A stretch of DNA of 64,000 nt from Serilophus lunatus (lineage: Eukaryota; Chordata; Aves; Passeriformes; Eurylaimidae). The notes below the pieces were generated by a model. It was not told the DNA's origin. It did no database searches and was given only the letters and a program-made list of their open reading frames with translations. The stretch covers positions 1,320,374 to 1,384,373 of the forward strand of contig VXBA01001027.1 in NCBI GenBank assembly GCA_013399895.1, in the 5' to 3' direction. Positions 50,701-63,842 of the stretch are shown piece after piece; the first letter of the stretch is position 1, and each line of letters begins with the position of its first letter. Position numbers and translations under genes: made by a program.

Positions 50701-53700
50701 TATCCACTAAAAGAACATTAGAGGGTATAAAAAGCAATTTTTAATTTTATGTTGGTTGTGATTTTTTTCCTTGGATTTTTATCTCAATAGACTTTGTAAA
50801 TCTTTTAAGTTTTGTTCTCTTCCACTGCAGACAAATGAATTTCTCATTGGTTTGAAGCTTAAAAATGTCCTGATTATCTTACTTCTTAGGGAAACTACCT
50901 TGGAAAAATAAAATGAAATTGAGGGATTGAGGGACGTGTTTGCATTATACAGAAACTGTGGCTACTTTGATTGTTTTTGTCTTTAACTTGGATTTTTTTT
51001 TTGTAGTGTACATGTGTGCCATCACTGCTGGTGGATTAAAATGTAGTAAATCCATAGATTTCTGTTGTGATTTTCTTACCAAACAAAGGTGTTGCCTTTT
51101 AAACTTTAGCCATGTGTTTGTTGAATAAAAGCTGTAAACTGGGCTGTTTGTACGTGTGTTGTGAGTTCCTTTCATGGATCCAGCCCAAGGTGGGTGGTTC
51201 AGGCAGCAGTCCATCTCCTCCTGACCACTGGTGTCTCCCAGAGCTGGCCCTGGAGAGCTCCCTGGATGCAGGAGCCCATTTCTGTGGGGCTGGACTGACC
51301 CAGAGGGGCCCTCAGGAAGGGCAGGGGTGCAGGGGTTTGGTTGCAGGCAGTGCCAAGGCCTGGGCTCTGTGGAGGGCTGAGGCTATTTTAGAAGAGGCTT
51401 TTACCTGTCACGTGTGTGAGAACTTAACAGGCTTTGCTTTGAGTCCTGCCTGGAACCAAAGCACAGATGGCACAGCATTCACATTCCTTTAGTAATCAGG
51501 GAAATTAGGAATGGGATCATCTGTATCAGTGGCTGGGAAGGGAAAGGTGGAAAGCAGATACTCATTCAGGAGGGATGGAGTGGATGCCTTCTTTGGGGAG
51601 TGCAGCCAAACTGATTGTGCAGTGCTTGTGCTGCTGGTGGCCACAAACAACCCTGGAGCCAAGGAACAGTTTCTGGGAGGGATCCTCAGCTCCCTCACAC
51701 TGGGCACTGTGGAATGAAGGTTGTGGCTGTGTGGAGCCCTCACTTGGCTCTTACCCATCCAGAAATATTGATGCCCAGTGTGCAGAGCTGATCTTTGACT
51801 CTGGGGTGACTGAAAACTGAGTATAGATGATACAGAAAAGCAAAGTTGTAGTCAGAGCTGGTAGATCAGTTCTAGCATTTTTTGTTCCCTAGACTGAGGG
51901 AAAAAACATACCTTGGGAAATAAAAGCCCAAGCTGGTTAATTTTCTTTTAAAAGATTTGTAATCTTTCACTGAAGTACCCGATCAAGGAAAAGTTATTGA
52001 ATTAGAATATTCAAATTTGGTACTTCATGGTAAGAGGAAAATTTTCATTTAAAAATCAATGTTGTAGAATCAGATGCTCATTAAATTGAGTGTAGTTTTA
52101 TGAATCTACATAATGTAGCTTTTCGTTTGGAGAAGTTCTGTGTTGTAAAAGTAAGGTCACCTTCTGTCTCTTGTGACATCCCTGTTATTGAAAAGAAGCT
52201 TGGATACCACACACATTTTGATCAAAGGCTTGCAGATCTGAATTTTTCCTTTTCCCCTTAACCCAAAGAGTAAGACTAGAAATTTGTTTCATTTAGTTTT
52301 CTGTTGTTTTTCATTTTTATATATTAGCAAGACCAGGTATCTGTTAAATAAAATACTGTCTTCCTTTTTAACTAGTGTTCAAGTGGAGATGTTTTAAGTG
52401 GATTGAGTTGCATCACAGCACATACAGTTCAGTGTGAGGTGTTTCTTGCCTGATGGCTGAAGGTTTTGGGGTAGTCTGGATGCACTTAATCACAGTCTGT
52501 TGTTAGCACTCAGCTTCTAGAAATAGTCCCTAAAAGTGCAGAAGGTTTGGAACCTGTTCCCACTTGCAGTGTTGGTTTTTAATGTGCTGAAGGAAGAGCT
52601 ATAATAGGATAATAAAGACTCAGCAGTAATTCCATCTCTTGCTGTCCTGTAGTCAGCCTTCAAAGAGTGTCCAGTCACTTGGGATGTGGAGCTTCTGCAG
52701 AAACATTCATCAAACCTAAAGAGAGAGATTTGGCACTTCTTCACTAAAAATAAACTCATGTTTGACCAGTAACACTTTGATTATTCTGGAAAAAGATTAT
52801 GGCTGAATAGTGTGATTTATGGCATCTTAATATATTACCAAATGCTGTGCTGATGAGTGTAATTAGCTGCTTGACTCTTGACAATTTTGATCTTCTTTTA
52901 AAAAGGTTTTATGTTGTTATTATCACTCATGGAGCCCCAGGCACTATGAAATCTCATGTGCATATGTAGGATTTAAATTTTACCATAAAAAGGTCTGAAG
53001 CTGCAATTTTTTCACCTAATAAATTGCATTCTCCTTTCATGTGACAACATGAAAAACACACCACCTTTTTGGTCCTGGGCATACATGGTGAAGGGCTTTT
53101 AAACCTCTTCTTTGACTTTTTGTGGTATGTCACAGAAATGCTCCTGGAGTTCACCCGGGCAGGAAGGAGTCAGGCAGAAAGAACAAAGCCTCTTGAGGTT
53201 TTACAGAATTCTCAGTATTAAAAGGGCTGTGCAAACTTATGTGTGCATGTTCCAAAAACCCAACAGAAAAACGAAACACCAAACCCAAACAAAGCCGCGA
53301 TGATTAAAGGCAAGGCTTTGTTAAGGAAAAAAGCCAAGCTCAGGTAATTAAGTGTGACTGCCTTACAGTGCAGCTGAGTCTGTGGTGATGCAGCAGTCTG
53401 GCTGTGTGGAACTGATTAGAGGAAGCTGCTAATTGATAGAGAAAATGAAATTTGGGGCTGTTTCATCTTCATTTGGGATTTCCTTCAATGGTTTGTTTTA
53501 ATGTGCCCGAGTTTACAACACGTTTTTAAAACCTGCATTGGTCGTTTCTGGCAGTCCTTGCAGGGGGCTGTGTCAGTGGGTTCTGTGGAGCTCTGGGGCT
53601 CAGCGTTGCAAGGTGCTGGGTGTTGCTGTGAAGCCACGTGTGCACAGATGGGCAGCAGGGGGTCTGGTGGCTTGGCCTTCACCTGGAACAACTTTTGAAA

Positions 53701-55224
53701 ATCTGAGTTTCTAATCTCAGTTTGTAGCAAACGGTCCCGTGTGAGAAATCTGTTCAAGAGGCTGAAATAAAGCACCCAGCACATCATAACTTTAAAGGTG
53801 GTGCAGCCTGGCTAAGGTCACTGTGTTTAGCTCTGCAGTGTGAGCTAAAATTTTGGCTTCAGTTGTAGATACAGGGAGGGTTTGGTTCAGGGGAGGATTT
53901 TTTTTAAGGCAGTTTAAAGGATATTGGTCTGCTTAGTCTGTTCTGTGATTTCAAACAACCGTGATGCTCTTGTATTTTTTTTAACGGTATAACCCTGAAG
54001 CTGGTAACTATTCTTACAAATGATAGTGTTCACACTCATTGTTATCAAGCTGCAGAAAACTGTATCTGACTTCTAGGATGGATGAATTTGTGTCCTGAAG
54101 CGTTAATTCTTTAGTGATAATGTGATTGGACACTAATTATCTCTTGGAATGAAGAGCTTGAGCTCATACTGCTCCTAAACCATTCATTCTTTAACTGAGG
54201 ATAGTTTATCACGTCTCCCCGCTCGTTTTGCCCTTTTCCCCTGTACTCCTTGAGAAGGAGCCATGGAAATTAGTTACCAGAGTGAACAGAATATACAGGT
54301 ACGGGGTAGAATACGAGGTAAACTAAAAATGAAATATTTGTGCCACGTAAGAAATCCAATCCTGACTGAAAATTTTGTCAGAACTTTTTTGTTGTTTGTT
54401 TGTTTTTTTGTTATTTTTTATTTATTTTTACCACGCTGTAATGTTGGCAGTCTTTTTGTTTGGAATATACTGAGTGAACTTTAGAACTGAATTTGGATGT
54501 AGCATAGGTGCTGTGTGATTGCTCTTTCCTGATCAGCAATTAGTTTTGTGTAACTCATACCCTTGAGATACCGAGTGTGCTTCTCCTCATCAGAAATATC
54601 CTTGGGAATCCCTCTCTGCTGCTAAGTTACTTGCAGCATGTTCTGTGCTAGAGCAGGGAAGGATGGATTGGATGTCTCTGGGTCTGGGCAGGAGGCCTGG
54701 CATTCCAGAGCTTTCACCTTGGCTACTCACTCCCCTTCTGCCTCTGGCAGAATTACTTACCCTTTCCTTTGGCTTCAGTTGCTGCACCTGTGAAATGGAG
54801 ACAATGCCTCCTCACAGGAACCATTGGCAAATTATGTAGGTAGAGTTGAGGGCCTTCAAAGTGAAAAATCTCTTAAAAACCCAACCAAAAACCCGAAGAA
54901 GTCTTTAAGGTATTTTGTGGTGTGGCCCAGCCTCGTCCCTTGCTGCCATCCAGAGGCACCTCAGGAGATCCAATTCCAGCCTGGCCCTGGAGCTGCAGCC
55001 CTGGGAGCAGATGGACACCCCCTGCTGCTCAGTGCTGAGAGCTCTTCAATCCCCTGCTCTGCCCCAGCTGTGCTGCCACTTAGTCAAATAGTGCGAGATC
55101 CTGATTGCTTGGGGAAATTACAGAGATACTGATTGACAAAATAGAAACAGGGCTGGGTTTTTTTGTTCCTTTGTTTCTCCTTCCAGTGAACATTTCTAGT
55201 TACAGTATTATCTCTTTTCTCTAG
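47772..55224 (+). other. DCUN1D1: DCUN1D1 intron 1 (inferred)
   Basis: About 7.4 kb between the CpG-rich block and the first visible coding exon. A GC-richer stretch at about 49050-49920 gives overlapping open frames on both strands, none recognisable. A MIR-like fragment lies at about 54740-54845, and a candidate alternative first exon at 54263-54298. The rest is AT-rich with no gene seen. Confidence 0.55.
54740..54845 (+). repeat. Ancient MIR/CORE-SINE-like fragment
   Basis: Diverged match to the MIR 3' half: ctctggcagaattacttacc, ggcttcagttgctgcacctg, tgaaatggagacaatgcctc, ctcacaggaaccattgg, aattatgtagg. This is the typical 'tctgtaaaatggggataa ... cctcacagg' order. Called from remembered consensus; limits approximate. 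Confidence 0.5.
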
Positions 55225-55441
55225 AACAAGTTGAAATCATCACAGAAGGATAAAGTGCGCCAGTTTATGGTCTTCACACAATCCAGTGAAAAGACAGCAG
55301 TGAGTTGTCTCTCCCAAAATGACTGGAAGTTAGATGTTGCAACAGACAACTTCTTCCAAAATCCTGAACTTTATATACGAGAAAGTGTTAAAGGATCACT
55401 GGACAGAAAGAAGTTAGAACAACTATATAACAGATACAAAG
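55225..55441 (+). CDS. DCUN1D1: DCUN1D1 exon 2: UBA-like region
   Basis: Acceptor is tctcttttctctag; donor is GTGAGT. Encodes NKLKSSQKDKVRQFMVFTQS and SCLSQNDWKLDVATDNFFQN, through to the YNRYK end. Reads FMVFT where human has FMIFT. Confidence 0.97.
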
Positions 55442-58400
55442 GTGAGTACTCTGAATTTTGAGCCTTATTTCCTTGTTGTGTGTATATATTATTAGTTGAA
55501 GTGTATAAGTGCTGCTGTGCTCTTGTGCTGGGAAGTCTTAAATTACTCTTTCAGGTTGTTTTTCTGTTAATAGAAAGGGAAATTAGAAGGGGAATGTATG
55601 TGGGCTTCTGCTTCACAAGGATTCCATGCAGTTGCTTTATGTGCTCTAAATGTGAGTACATTTATACAAAATTAGGGTCTGGAGCTGGAATTGTGTGTGC
55701 AGTGAGTAATTGTGATGGTTAACGAGGGGTTGAGGTGATTCTTCTGGGTAAAGCACATCACTCAGGACCTGATCCTGACAAAGTGAAGGATTGCATACCA
55801 GGGATGGGTTCTACCTTTAATTTTTATCCACCTTGTGCTTATTGTCAGATAAGTGCAAACTGCAAAAGAAAACAAAGCTTCTTTATCTGTTATATAGCCA
55901 CCGTTCAACTGATAATATCTTACATCCTACAAATAGTAAAATGAATTCAATACAATAAACAAATTCTGTGTTTTAGAACTTAAAAAAACCCCCATCTAAA
56001 AATGAATGCCGCGTTTTCTGTCAGTTTTCTTATGTGTGCATAATCCAAATACCATTTTCCTGAAGTCTTTGTGGGCTTGCATTAGTTGATCTTTGTTAGT
56101 GCAGTTGAAATGTGAGCACCTCACTTCCAGAGCAGCTGTTGATTCCGCTGTGGAAGGAGGAGTGAGCCTTGGCTGACTGGGAATGGGTAACGGGGCAACA
56201 TAACCTCCCCCCTGGAGTGGCCATGTCCCATCTCCTGCATGCTGGTGGTGCCTGGGAATGCATAAACCCACAGCTGGGGTAGCAGCTGATGGGCAGATGT
56301 GGGTGTTGTGTCAGTGCAGCCTGCACATGGACACTGCACAATTGGAACACAGATCATCAGTGTTAACACAGATGCCAATAATTAAGTGTGCTGGGGGGAG
56401 AGAACCACTGTGCTCTGTATGGAATGAGTCAGAACATCATACATGCTATTAGGCAGAAAACAAATGTTTGTGGTGCTTTTGTCTCAATGAAAATAACATG
56501 AGCTTCATTGTATGGGAGGCTTTATTGCAGTAACTGCCTCAACTGTTAAAGCTTAACCATTGAGAACACTAACTAACTTCATTTTGTTTTTAAAATACTC
56601 ACTTAAAAAGGCTGATCCCGAAAATGGCTTCTTGAAAATGTTTCTTTGTCTTAAACAGACTTGTTGAACAAATTGGCTTTTTCTAATACCTGTTTTTCTT
56701 GATACTTACTTTTGTGTCCCAAAGATCCTCAAGATGAGAATAAGATTGGTATAGATGGCATACAGCAGTTTTGTGATGACCTAGCTCTTGACCCAGCCAG
56801 CATCACTGTTCTCATCATTGCATGGAAATTCAGAGCTGCAACACAGTGTGAATTTTCAAAGCTGGAATTCATGGACGGAATGACTGAGCTGGGGTAAGTG
56901 TTCAGTAAGAGTTACATGTTGACAGTGTGGTCCAGTGCCCTATTTTGGGGAATTCTCAGCCACACTGTCCTTTCAAAGACTTTTCAGAGTCTAGCTTTAC
57001 TTGTCTGCTTCTGCTCCCTGTGTGCTGGGAGGTGAGAGACAGAAAAATGGAGGGAGCTTTGAGTGCCCCTGGCCTTGATTGTGTGAGCATCTCAGGCAAC
57101 TGCCCAGAGCTGCTCAGGTAGGCAAAGCAGGGATGTTGGTCTGCAGTCAGGAGTACCTGAGTTTCCTCTGCCTTATGAGAGTGTAACGATCTTGAGCACA
57201 TTTTTCTAAAAATCTTGTGGGTTATAGAATCTGATGTATGTGGTAGGGTGTGCAAATGCCACGTGAAGAAATAACAGCAAAGAAATATTGCTGTACAGGG
57301 GCAGACTCCTTAAGGGTTTCTTTAATTGTGTTTTGATAATGGTGTTGTATTCCACAATTAATAGATTTTTGTTTACTTTGCAACTCATGTTGTCATGGTA
57401 AAATGAATAATACATGAATAAACATGCTTCTTAAAATGATGCAGATGTGACAGCATAGAAAAACTGAAGGCCCAGATTCCTAAAATGGAACAAGAATTGA
57501 AAGAGCCAGGAAGATTTAAGGATTTTTATCAGTTTACTTTCAACTTTGCAAAGAACCCGGGACAGAAAGGTTTAGGTATGTATTCTTAATCCTGATCATT
57601 TCTTCATCTGTGTGGGAAATGACTGATTAACAATAGATGTCAGTTTAAGGTTCTTCAACTGATAGAAACATCTACATCATTGATAAGAGCTACAGAATTT
57701 TATGAGAGGGTTTATTCTTTCACTAAGAGTGTGTGCAGTTCTCAGCAAGCACAATGGATTATGGTCTTACATTAAAAACGTAATTACACCATTTAGAATT
57801 TGCACCATGGAACAGATTAATTGAATTTTTACTTTTAGGATAAATTAAAGCTGTAAAACCATTTTAAGCACACTTGTGCAGTCTCTTGCAACACCAAAAA
57901 TGCTTGCAAATGTCTTGGCAAAACAGAATTGGAAAGCACAAAGGGATTACTGTGTCCTGGGCCTGATGCCTGTAGTTGTGCTGTTGGCAATAGGTGTCTG
58001 CTTGCAGCTCTTCCCCCCAGTCCCTTCTCACTGAAGGCTTTTTTCCATTATTTCAGACTTTACATGCTGACTGTGGCTTTGGTTAATGGAACAGGTGAAG
58101 TGGAAGAGTCACTTATTAAAAATAATTTCAGAACAACACAGTTGAGATGGAATTAATTGAACAAATTGTAGCTCTGTCTATTCAAAACAGCAGAAATGAG
58201 GGAACAAGAATTTCTTTCAAGCATAAAGGTTAAAGTGCCAGAATACACATTCATGCAGTGTAATTACTCTCAATACAGTGTAATTGAGATATTGGCCATA
58301 ACTAGTGTTTCCTGATGCTGGAACTGTTAACCTCTTAAGCTAACTGTTCTGCTTTTGAGAAAAAGTAAAATACTGAAAGACTGGGAGGTTCTTCCTTGAC

Positions 58401-61400
58401 ATCTTGTGGGTTTGTTTTTCTCAGTAATGAAAGTGCCCCAAACTGAGTGCCACAGCTTTGTACTCACAGGCTGTGTGAAGACGAGCCCTGCTTTAGTTTG
58501 AGTTACTTTTATGTATGGACCAACTGTTCCTTAAAATGAGTATTGAAAAATGAACAAGCAAAAGCTCTATGGCTTAGTTTCACAACTGTATCATTGTTTA
58601 CCATCTGTCTGTATCTTGTTTTTTGTTTTCAATTGGATTGTGAGTTTCACTGTCTTTGAAGGAGCTAAGAGTGTGGCTAAGCCATATGAAAATACTTGTG
58701 CATGCTTGTAGAGAGATCTGAATCATGCAAATGAACTGCATGGGCTGATTCTTATGTCTTCTGGAAAGTCATGTTAATTTTTTTTAGGTTGCTACAACAA
58801 GGAATATCTGAGAAGATAGATGTTGGGATATGGAAAGTGTTTGTTCTGCAACATGATTGGTTGTGTGGTTTTGTCCTTTTATTTTTTTATAGTCATTTAT
58901 TTGTTGTTTTCAGTCTTTAAACACTTTTACAAGACAAGGAACATTTTGTAGAATCCCTCTAAAGTAGTAAAAGTGAAACAATAAATTGCAATAATACGTA
59001 ATTATATGACCCTATTTAATTAGTTTTCTCAAAGCTTCAGAACTCTTTGATTTAGTGCTTACCTTTTATTTTCTGTGCCTTACTTCTAAGGTATAAGGGA
59101 GACTTGCATTTCTTTTCTGAATCCCTCTTCTGTCTTAGATAGAAATGAGTCTATTGAGTGTCTCAGATGGAACAGACTTCCAGAGAAATGATCTACCAGG
59201 AAAACTAATTCCCTTGCTTTAGTTCTCATTTATCACAAAGCTTCTTCATGCAGATCAAGCTCCAACAATGACAGACAAATACCTTTTTCTCAGATCCATG
59301 TAGCATATACATAGTGTAAGGTGGGGCGTGTTTTCTTGGTTTTTTTTTTGTTTTTAAGTCTAGAAGTGATGTAGAACTGAGCCTAAAATCTGGATGCTTA
59401 CCAGCCCTTTTGGTGCTCATAAATACACAGTTATAGGCATGAATTTACAACAGGGCACAATAATTGTGGAAGCCCTGAAGCAAAAGAATATTGGAAGAAG
59501 TACAGTGCTGCAAAGTAAGTGCTCCTAGTTAGGTAATTAATTCTGGTGTGTCTAAATAACTGCTTGTAGGAACTTGCAAATTGATTTTAATGTATATTGG
59601 TCTCTAATCTTGCAAACATTGTGCAGTTGTTCAAGCACAGTCCTGGAAATGTATTTCCTCTGCATAATTCCTTACTACTGTATGAGTACTGTGGATGTCT
59701 CAAAACTTCTTGTGATGTAATTGTTCATCTCAAACATTGTTTGCTTCTCTGGCATCTCTCTGGATAAAATTCCAAGTGACGTATACATTTTGAGACTTTC
59801 ATATTTGGTTCATGAGGATTTTCCTGAGTATTCTTACATTTATAAAACCCTAAAATTATATCTTTAACTTCCAATTTTGTTATTTCATAAAATTTCTTTT
59901 AAAACATGTGGTTTGTCCCAAGGCATTCTGTCTTTGTGCTTTACATGTTGGGACTGACACACTAACTTTGAGGTTGCAGCATCCTGAGATTTGTTTTTTT
60001 AACAGCCTTTGCTTACCCACAAGAATTTATCTCGGAATTGTATCAGCATGTCAAAATGCAGTTTGTTTATAGTGATTGTTTACAAACCACTGTAAATATG
60101 CAGCAGTTTGGTGACCTTGCATTTCTGTGGCCATAATGCAGCGCAGGTGAATAAAACTTAGTTTTCTAATCTGTTTCCTCGAGGAACTGATCAGCTTCAT
60201 CTGACGTTTGTATCTATTAATTTTTATAAAGACAAGAGTTTTATTTAAAAGCTAAAATGAATGTTTTTGTATCCAAAACTCCTCTTAAAGAGAGATACTA
60301 AACCTTTACAGCTCTTAAAGAGAGATACTAAACCTTTACAGTTCTGAACAAGTTGCCATTTTCACTTACAATTTATTTACTGAGAAACAGTGACTTCTGA
60401 CTAATTTGTCTCTTCTTCTTGAGATTCACTTTTTCCTGAAATCACACCTCTTTGCAGCTGCTGGAAAATCCTTCACAAATTTTATTCTTTCCTTTGGTCA
60501 GGAAGCATTATTATGTTTAAGAAGAGCTCTTCAGATACTAAACACTTCAGAAACTCCCAGTCACCATCTATTTTCCCTCCAGCAATGCAGATTTCATGCT
60601 TTGTGGTGTTTGCCATTGATTTCATCTCCAAGATGTACCTCCCTGGGTTTTTTAAAACATGTGGCCATCCTGGGAGAAGGGAGTGGTGCTGTTGGGTTCT
60701 TGGTTGGGTTTTGATGTGCAGTTGATCCTGTACCTTTTCTCTCTGGTTTCACAAGAGTATTGTTCATGGAACTGCAAAATATATAAGAGCTTTCTTTAAA
60801 AAAAGGTGCCCACTTACCTGGGCAGCCTTTTGGGGTCACTGTAAGTATTTGGCTAAGGATCCTGAATTTGGGAATTCCCAGGGAGTAGTGTTTTGTTCTG
60901 CAACACAGAGGAATTCTTTGGTAATTCCTGGCAATGGAGGTGACACTGAGCAAAGAGTTCTGTATCTTGGTTCTAAATTTCCTTTGTCAGCCAACAAGTG
61001 ACTGTCTGCCACAACTAAACACTAAGTGCACGTCAGTTTAGCCCTTGGCACATGCCAGGGAGGTTTTCTTTTCCCTTCCATGCCAGAATAACCAGCCCCT
61101 TTTTTGAACTGCACCCAGTGCCTGACAGCCAACGGGGCTGCTCTGAAATGTGTCAGGCCAGGTTTCCCAGTTGTCCTGAGAACCTGATTCCATACAAGCA
61201 GGGATTTATAAGGAGTCGTCTGGGGGGGGNACACAGGCCAACAATAAAAAAGCAAAACGTGGAAACCTCCAACAAAAAAACCCCAAAGAAAACCAAAACC
61301 AATCAATCAATGCCAACAACCAACCTATTTTTGACTGTCTGCTTAAGGACACCTCTTCTAAGAGAAATCTGACTGCAGAAATGAGAACTTGACAAAAGCC

Positions 61401-63842
61401 ATGTTACAAAGGCATCACCTACAATAAGGTTCCTCTGAAAATGAAATAATGAAAGACCAGTCTTACTTATTTTATATATTAAAACAATGAAAGCAGATCT
61501 CACTACAGAATACTGAGAATTTTCTTTTCAAGTTAGTAGCATTTCTAAACCAAAAATATTTCTCTGATTTTTAGTTCTTACGTAGCAAGAGGCATATGAA
61601 ATGTCCTTGTGTGCTTTGGATATGTTAGATATTAATATGGGCACTTTTCAGTTCTATATTCAAGTAATAGTATCAAAATCTAAAGTATTTGTGTAACACT
61701 TTATTTATGGTTGCCTTTTTGTAAAGGATCCATGAATATAATTGCATTAGTTTAATTTTTTCACCTTTATGAATATATGGTTCATCCTGGTGTTAGATAC
61801 TTGTGGAGATTAAATATATGTGATATATATATCTCTAAAAGTATTATATTTTAATATTGCAGATTTAGAAATGGCCATTGCCTACTGGAATTTAGTACTT
61901 AATGGAAGATTTAAATTTCTAGACTTGTGGAACAAATTTTTGTTGGTAAGTTTAAACCTTTACATAACTGGACTGCAGTGTTGTCAAAAGTTGGAAGATA
62001 GATATGTTTAAATTATCAAATAGATGAAGTAGACTATCTTGACCCAAATCCCAGATCCTCATAGTGCATATAAGGAAGAAATATTCTGGGAGTATAGATG
62101 TGTTCAACACAGTAAAAAACAATGTAGTAGAGTTTCAATTTATTTTAAATATAAATTTTCTACCTTTCCAAACAGGAACATCATAAAAGATCAATTCCTA
62201 AGGATACTTGGAACCTTCTCCTAGACTTTAGTACAATGATAGCAGATGATATGTCTAACTATGATGAGGAAGGTAAACATTTCCATTTTCTTTCATTGAC
62301 TTCTGTGTTTTATACTCCAGTTATTACTGTGTATCTGCTTTGGCACAGCTGTCTAATAACAGCACAATCAGAATATCACCAGTGATCTAAAGTCCATTTA
62401 ATGCATGTTGTAATCATCTGTTTGTTACTGCAGGTTTGAAAAAGAAATGCTGAAACTTTTATAGAATGCGTTTTCTTTTTTAAATTCTTTCTGAGCTCCG
62501 ACACAAATTCTTCCTCAAATAGACAAACCCTGATTATTTGTCCATTTCAAACCCATGCCCATGCAGTTCTTGGCATCTTCATCCAAGTAACTGACCCGTG
62601 GCCTGGAAGTTCTGTGTAAGCTCCTCTGGTTATTGGATTTTGTAGCTGAGAACTTTTTGGTTTGGCTGCTTCAGTTTGTGTGAGGGTTGGACATGTAAGG
62701 ATACAGGAGTGCAGCTGGCAGCACTACAGGGATTAGTGCAAATAAGTCGCTTCTACCACACGTGTTTCTTGTGAACTTTGATATCAGTCTTTCCTCTTCC
62801 AGTCCATCTGTAGCCAAGAGCAGCTGATTACCCTCAGTCATTGGCAGCAGATCAGTTCAGTGAGGGGAGGAAACTAAACTTCTGATACCTCCAGAGCAGA
62901 GGGGAGCAAACTGCTACAACTTTATCTAATAATAATGGACAGTTCTAATTCCTGTGTCATCAAGCAAATGTGCTCCTGCCCGTGATAAACTGATGTAGTT
63001 TAGAAAGACTAAAGGCAGAAAAAATGTTTTTAATGATTTGGAATAAAAGCATTTGAAGAAGAAAAAGGCCCACCAACACCCCACCCATGGTTGTTTTTAA
63101 CCTTCACATGGCCATCAGGTACAAGACTGGGGACTCTTTGGATATGGTTGCTCATAATACATAAAATATGATGTGTATGTTAACTCCCTTCTGGTGAGGA
63201 ATGTGGAGGGGTGTATGTAGTGGAACAGCAGCTTCTGGGGCTTCAGCCCGTGGGGGTGTGCTTGGCTGAATGTGCAGGTTATAACAGATGAGCTTTGCCA
63301 TCATGCAAACCATCCTGTGAGCAGTGAATGCTGCAGAGTGTTGTGTTATCCTGCTGCTTACAGCATGAACTGCTTCCAGTGCTCAACACTTTGTAAGCAG
63401 TTACTGCCATCCTGCAGGTCAAGTTTGAGTTCTGGGGCCAAAACCAGGACAGTTTTACAGTAGAATTTTTGTCAGGGTTTGTTTTTTTGGGGGGGTTGTT
63501 TGATTTTTGTGGGTTTTTTTTTTAGAGGGTTTTATTTGGTCAGGAAAATGACCTCTGAAAGAGATGTGTATTAACTGGGTTTAAAGGAAGTAGAAATCTT
63601 TAACCAGCTCTTAAAACTTCAAGCAAGAAAACCAAGTTATATTTTTTTGCTTGAAACTGCTCCATTTAAGATGGGAAAGTGAATGGCTTGTTTGGATCTG
63701 AAGCTTTTGAAAGAATGCCTTGTTGAAAAGAGTTCTTATGTTCTGGTGTTTTTATCTTTTAGGGGCATGGCCAGTTCTTATTGATGACTTTGTGGAATTT
63801 GCACGCCCTCAAATTGCTGGGACAAAAAGTACGACAGTGTAG
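55225..63842 (+). CDS. DCUN1D1: DCUN1D1 (DCN1-like protein 1, SCCRO), coding exons 2-7
   Basis: Co-E3 that helps the E2 UBE2M transfer NEDD8 to cullins, activating cullin-RING ubiquitin ligases. Seen: exons 55225-55441, 56725-56893, 57445-57575, 61863-61945, 62176-62272 and 63763-63842, all GT-AG and phase-consistent, giving 258 codons plus stop. Exon 2 begins exactly at AAC AAG (NKLKSSQKDKVRQF), so only the initiator Met is missing. With it the protein is 259 aa, as in human, and nearly identical. Layout: N-terminal UBA-like region (about 8-45), then the DCUN1/PONY domain (about 60-248) with DPQDENKIGIDG, FDIAWKF-type ITVLIIAWKFRAA, and the C-terminal DDFVEFARPQIAG that binds cullin and E2. 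Exon 1 with ATG probably lies in the N gap. Introns 57576-61862 and 62273-63762 show no gene; the former holds a 30-bp tandem duplication. Confidence 0.97.
56725..56893 (+). CDS. DCUN1D1: DCUN1D1 exon 3
   Basis: Acceptor is tttgtgtcccaaag; donor is GTAAGT. Encodes DPQDENKIGIDGIQQFCDDL, then IAWKFRAATQCEFSKLEFMD. This is the EF-hand-like start of the DCUN1 domain. Human has SKQEF here instead of SKLEF. Confidence 0.97.
57445..57575 (+). CDS. DCUN1D1: DCUN1D1 exon 4
   Basis: Encodes CDSIEKLKAQIPKMEQELKE and KDFYQFTFNFAKNPGQKGL. Acceptor is aaaatgatgcag; donor is GTATGT. Confidence 0.97.
60282..60341. repeat. Perfect 30-bp tandem duplication
   Basis: The unit beginning ctcttaaagagagatac and ending taaacctttacag occurs twice back to back (60282-60311, 60312-60341) with no mismatch, in DCUN1D1 intron 4. 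Confidence 0.95.
61230..61230. other. Single undetermined base
   Basis: One N after a run of eight G, within DCUN1D1 intron 4. It probably marks an uncertain homopolymer length and does not touch coding sequence. Confidence 0.95.
61863..61945 (+). CDS. DCUN1D1: DCUN1D1 exon 5
   Basis: 83 nt encoding DLEMAIAYWNLVLNGRFKFL then DLWNKFLL. Acceptor is ttttaatattgcag; donor is GTAAGT. Confidence 0.97.
62176..62272 (+). CDS. DCUN1D1: DCUN1D1 exon 6
   Basis: 97 nt encoding EHHKRSIPKDTWNLLLDFST and MIADDMSNYDEE. Acceptor is tttccaaacag; donor is GTAAAC. Confidence 0.97.
63763..63842 (+). CDS. DCUN1D1: DCUN1D1 exon 7 (last coding exon)
   Basis: Encodes GAWPVLIDDFVEFARPQIAG then TKSTTV and TAG. The acceptor gtttttatcttttag is strong. 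The C terminus is identical to human. Confidence 0.98.
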
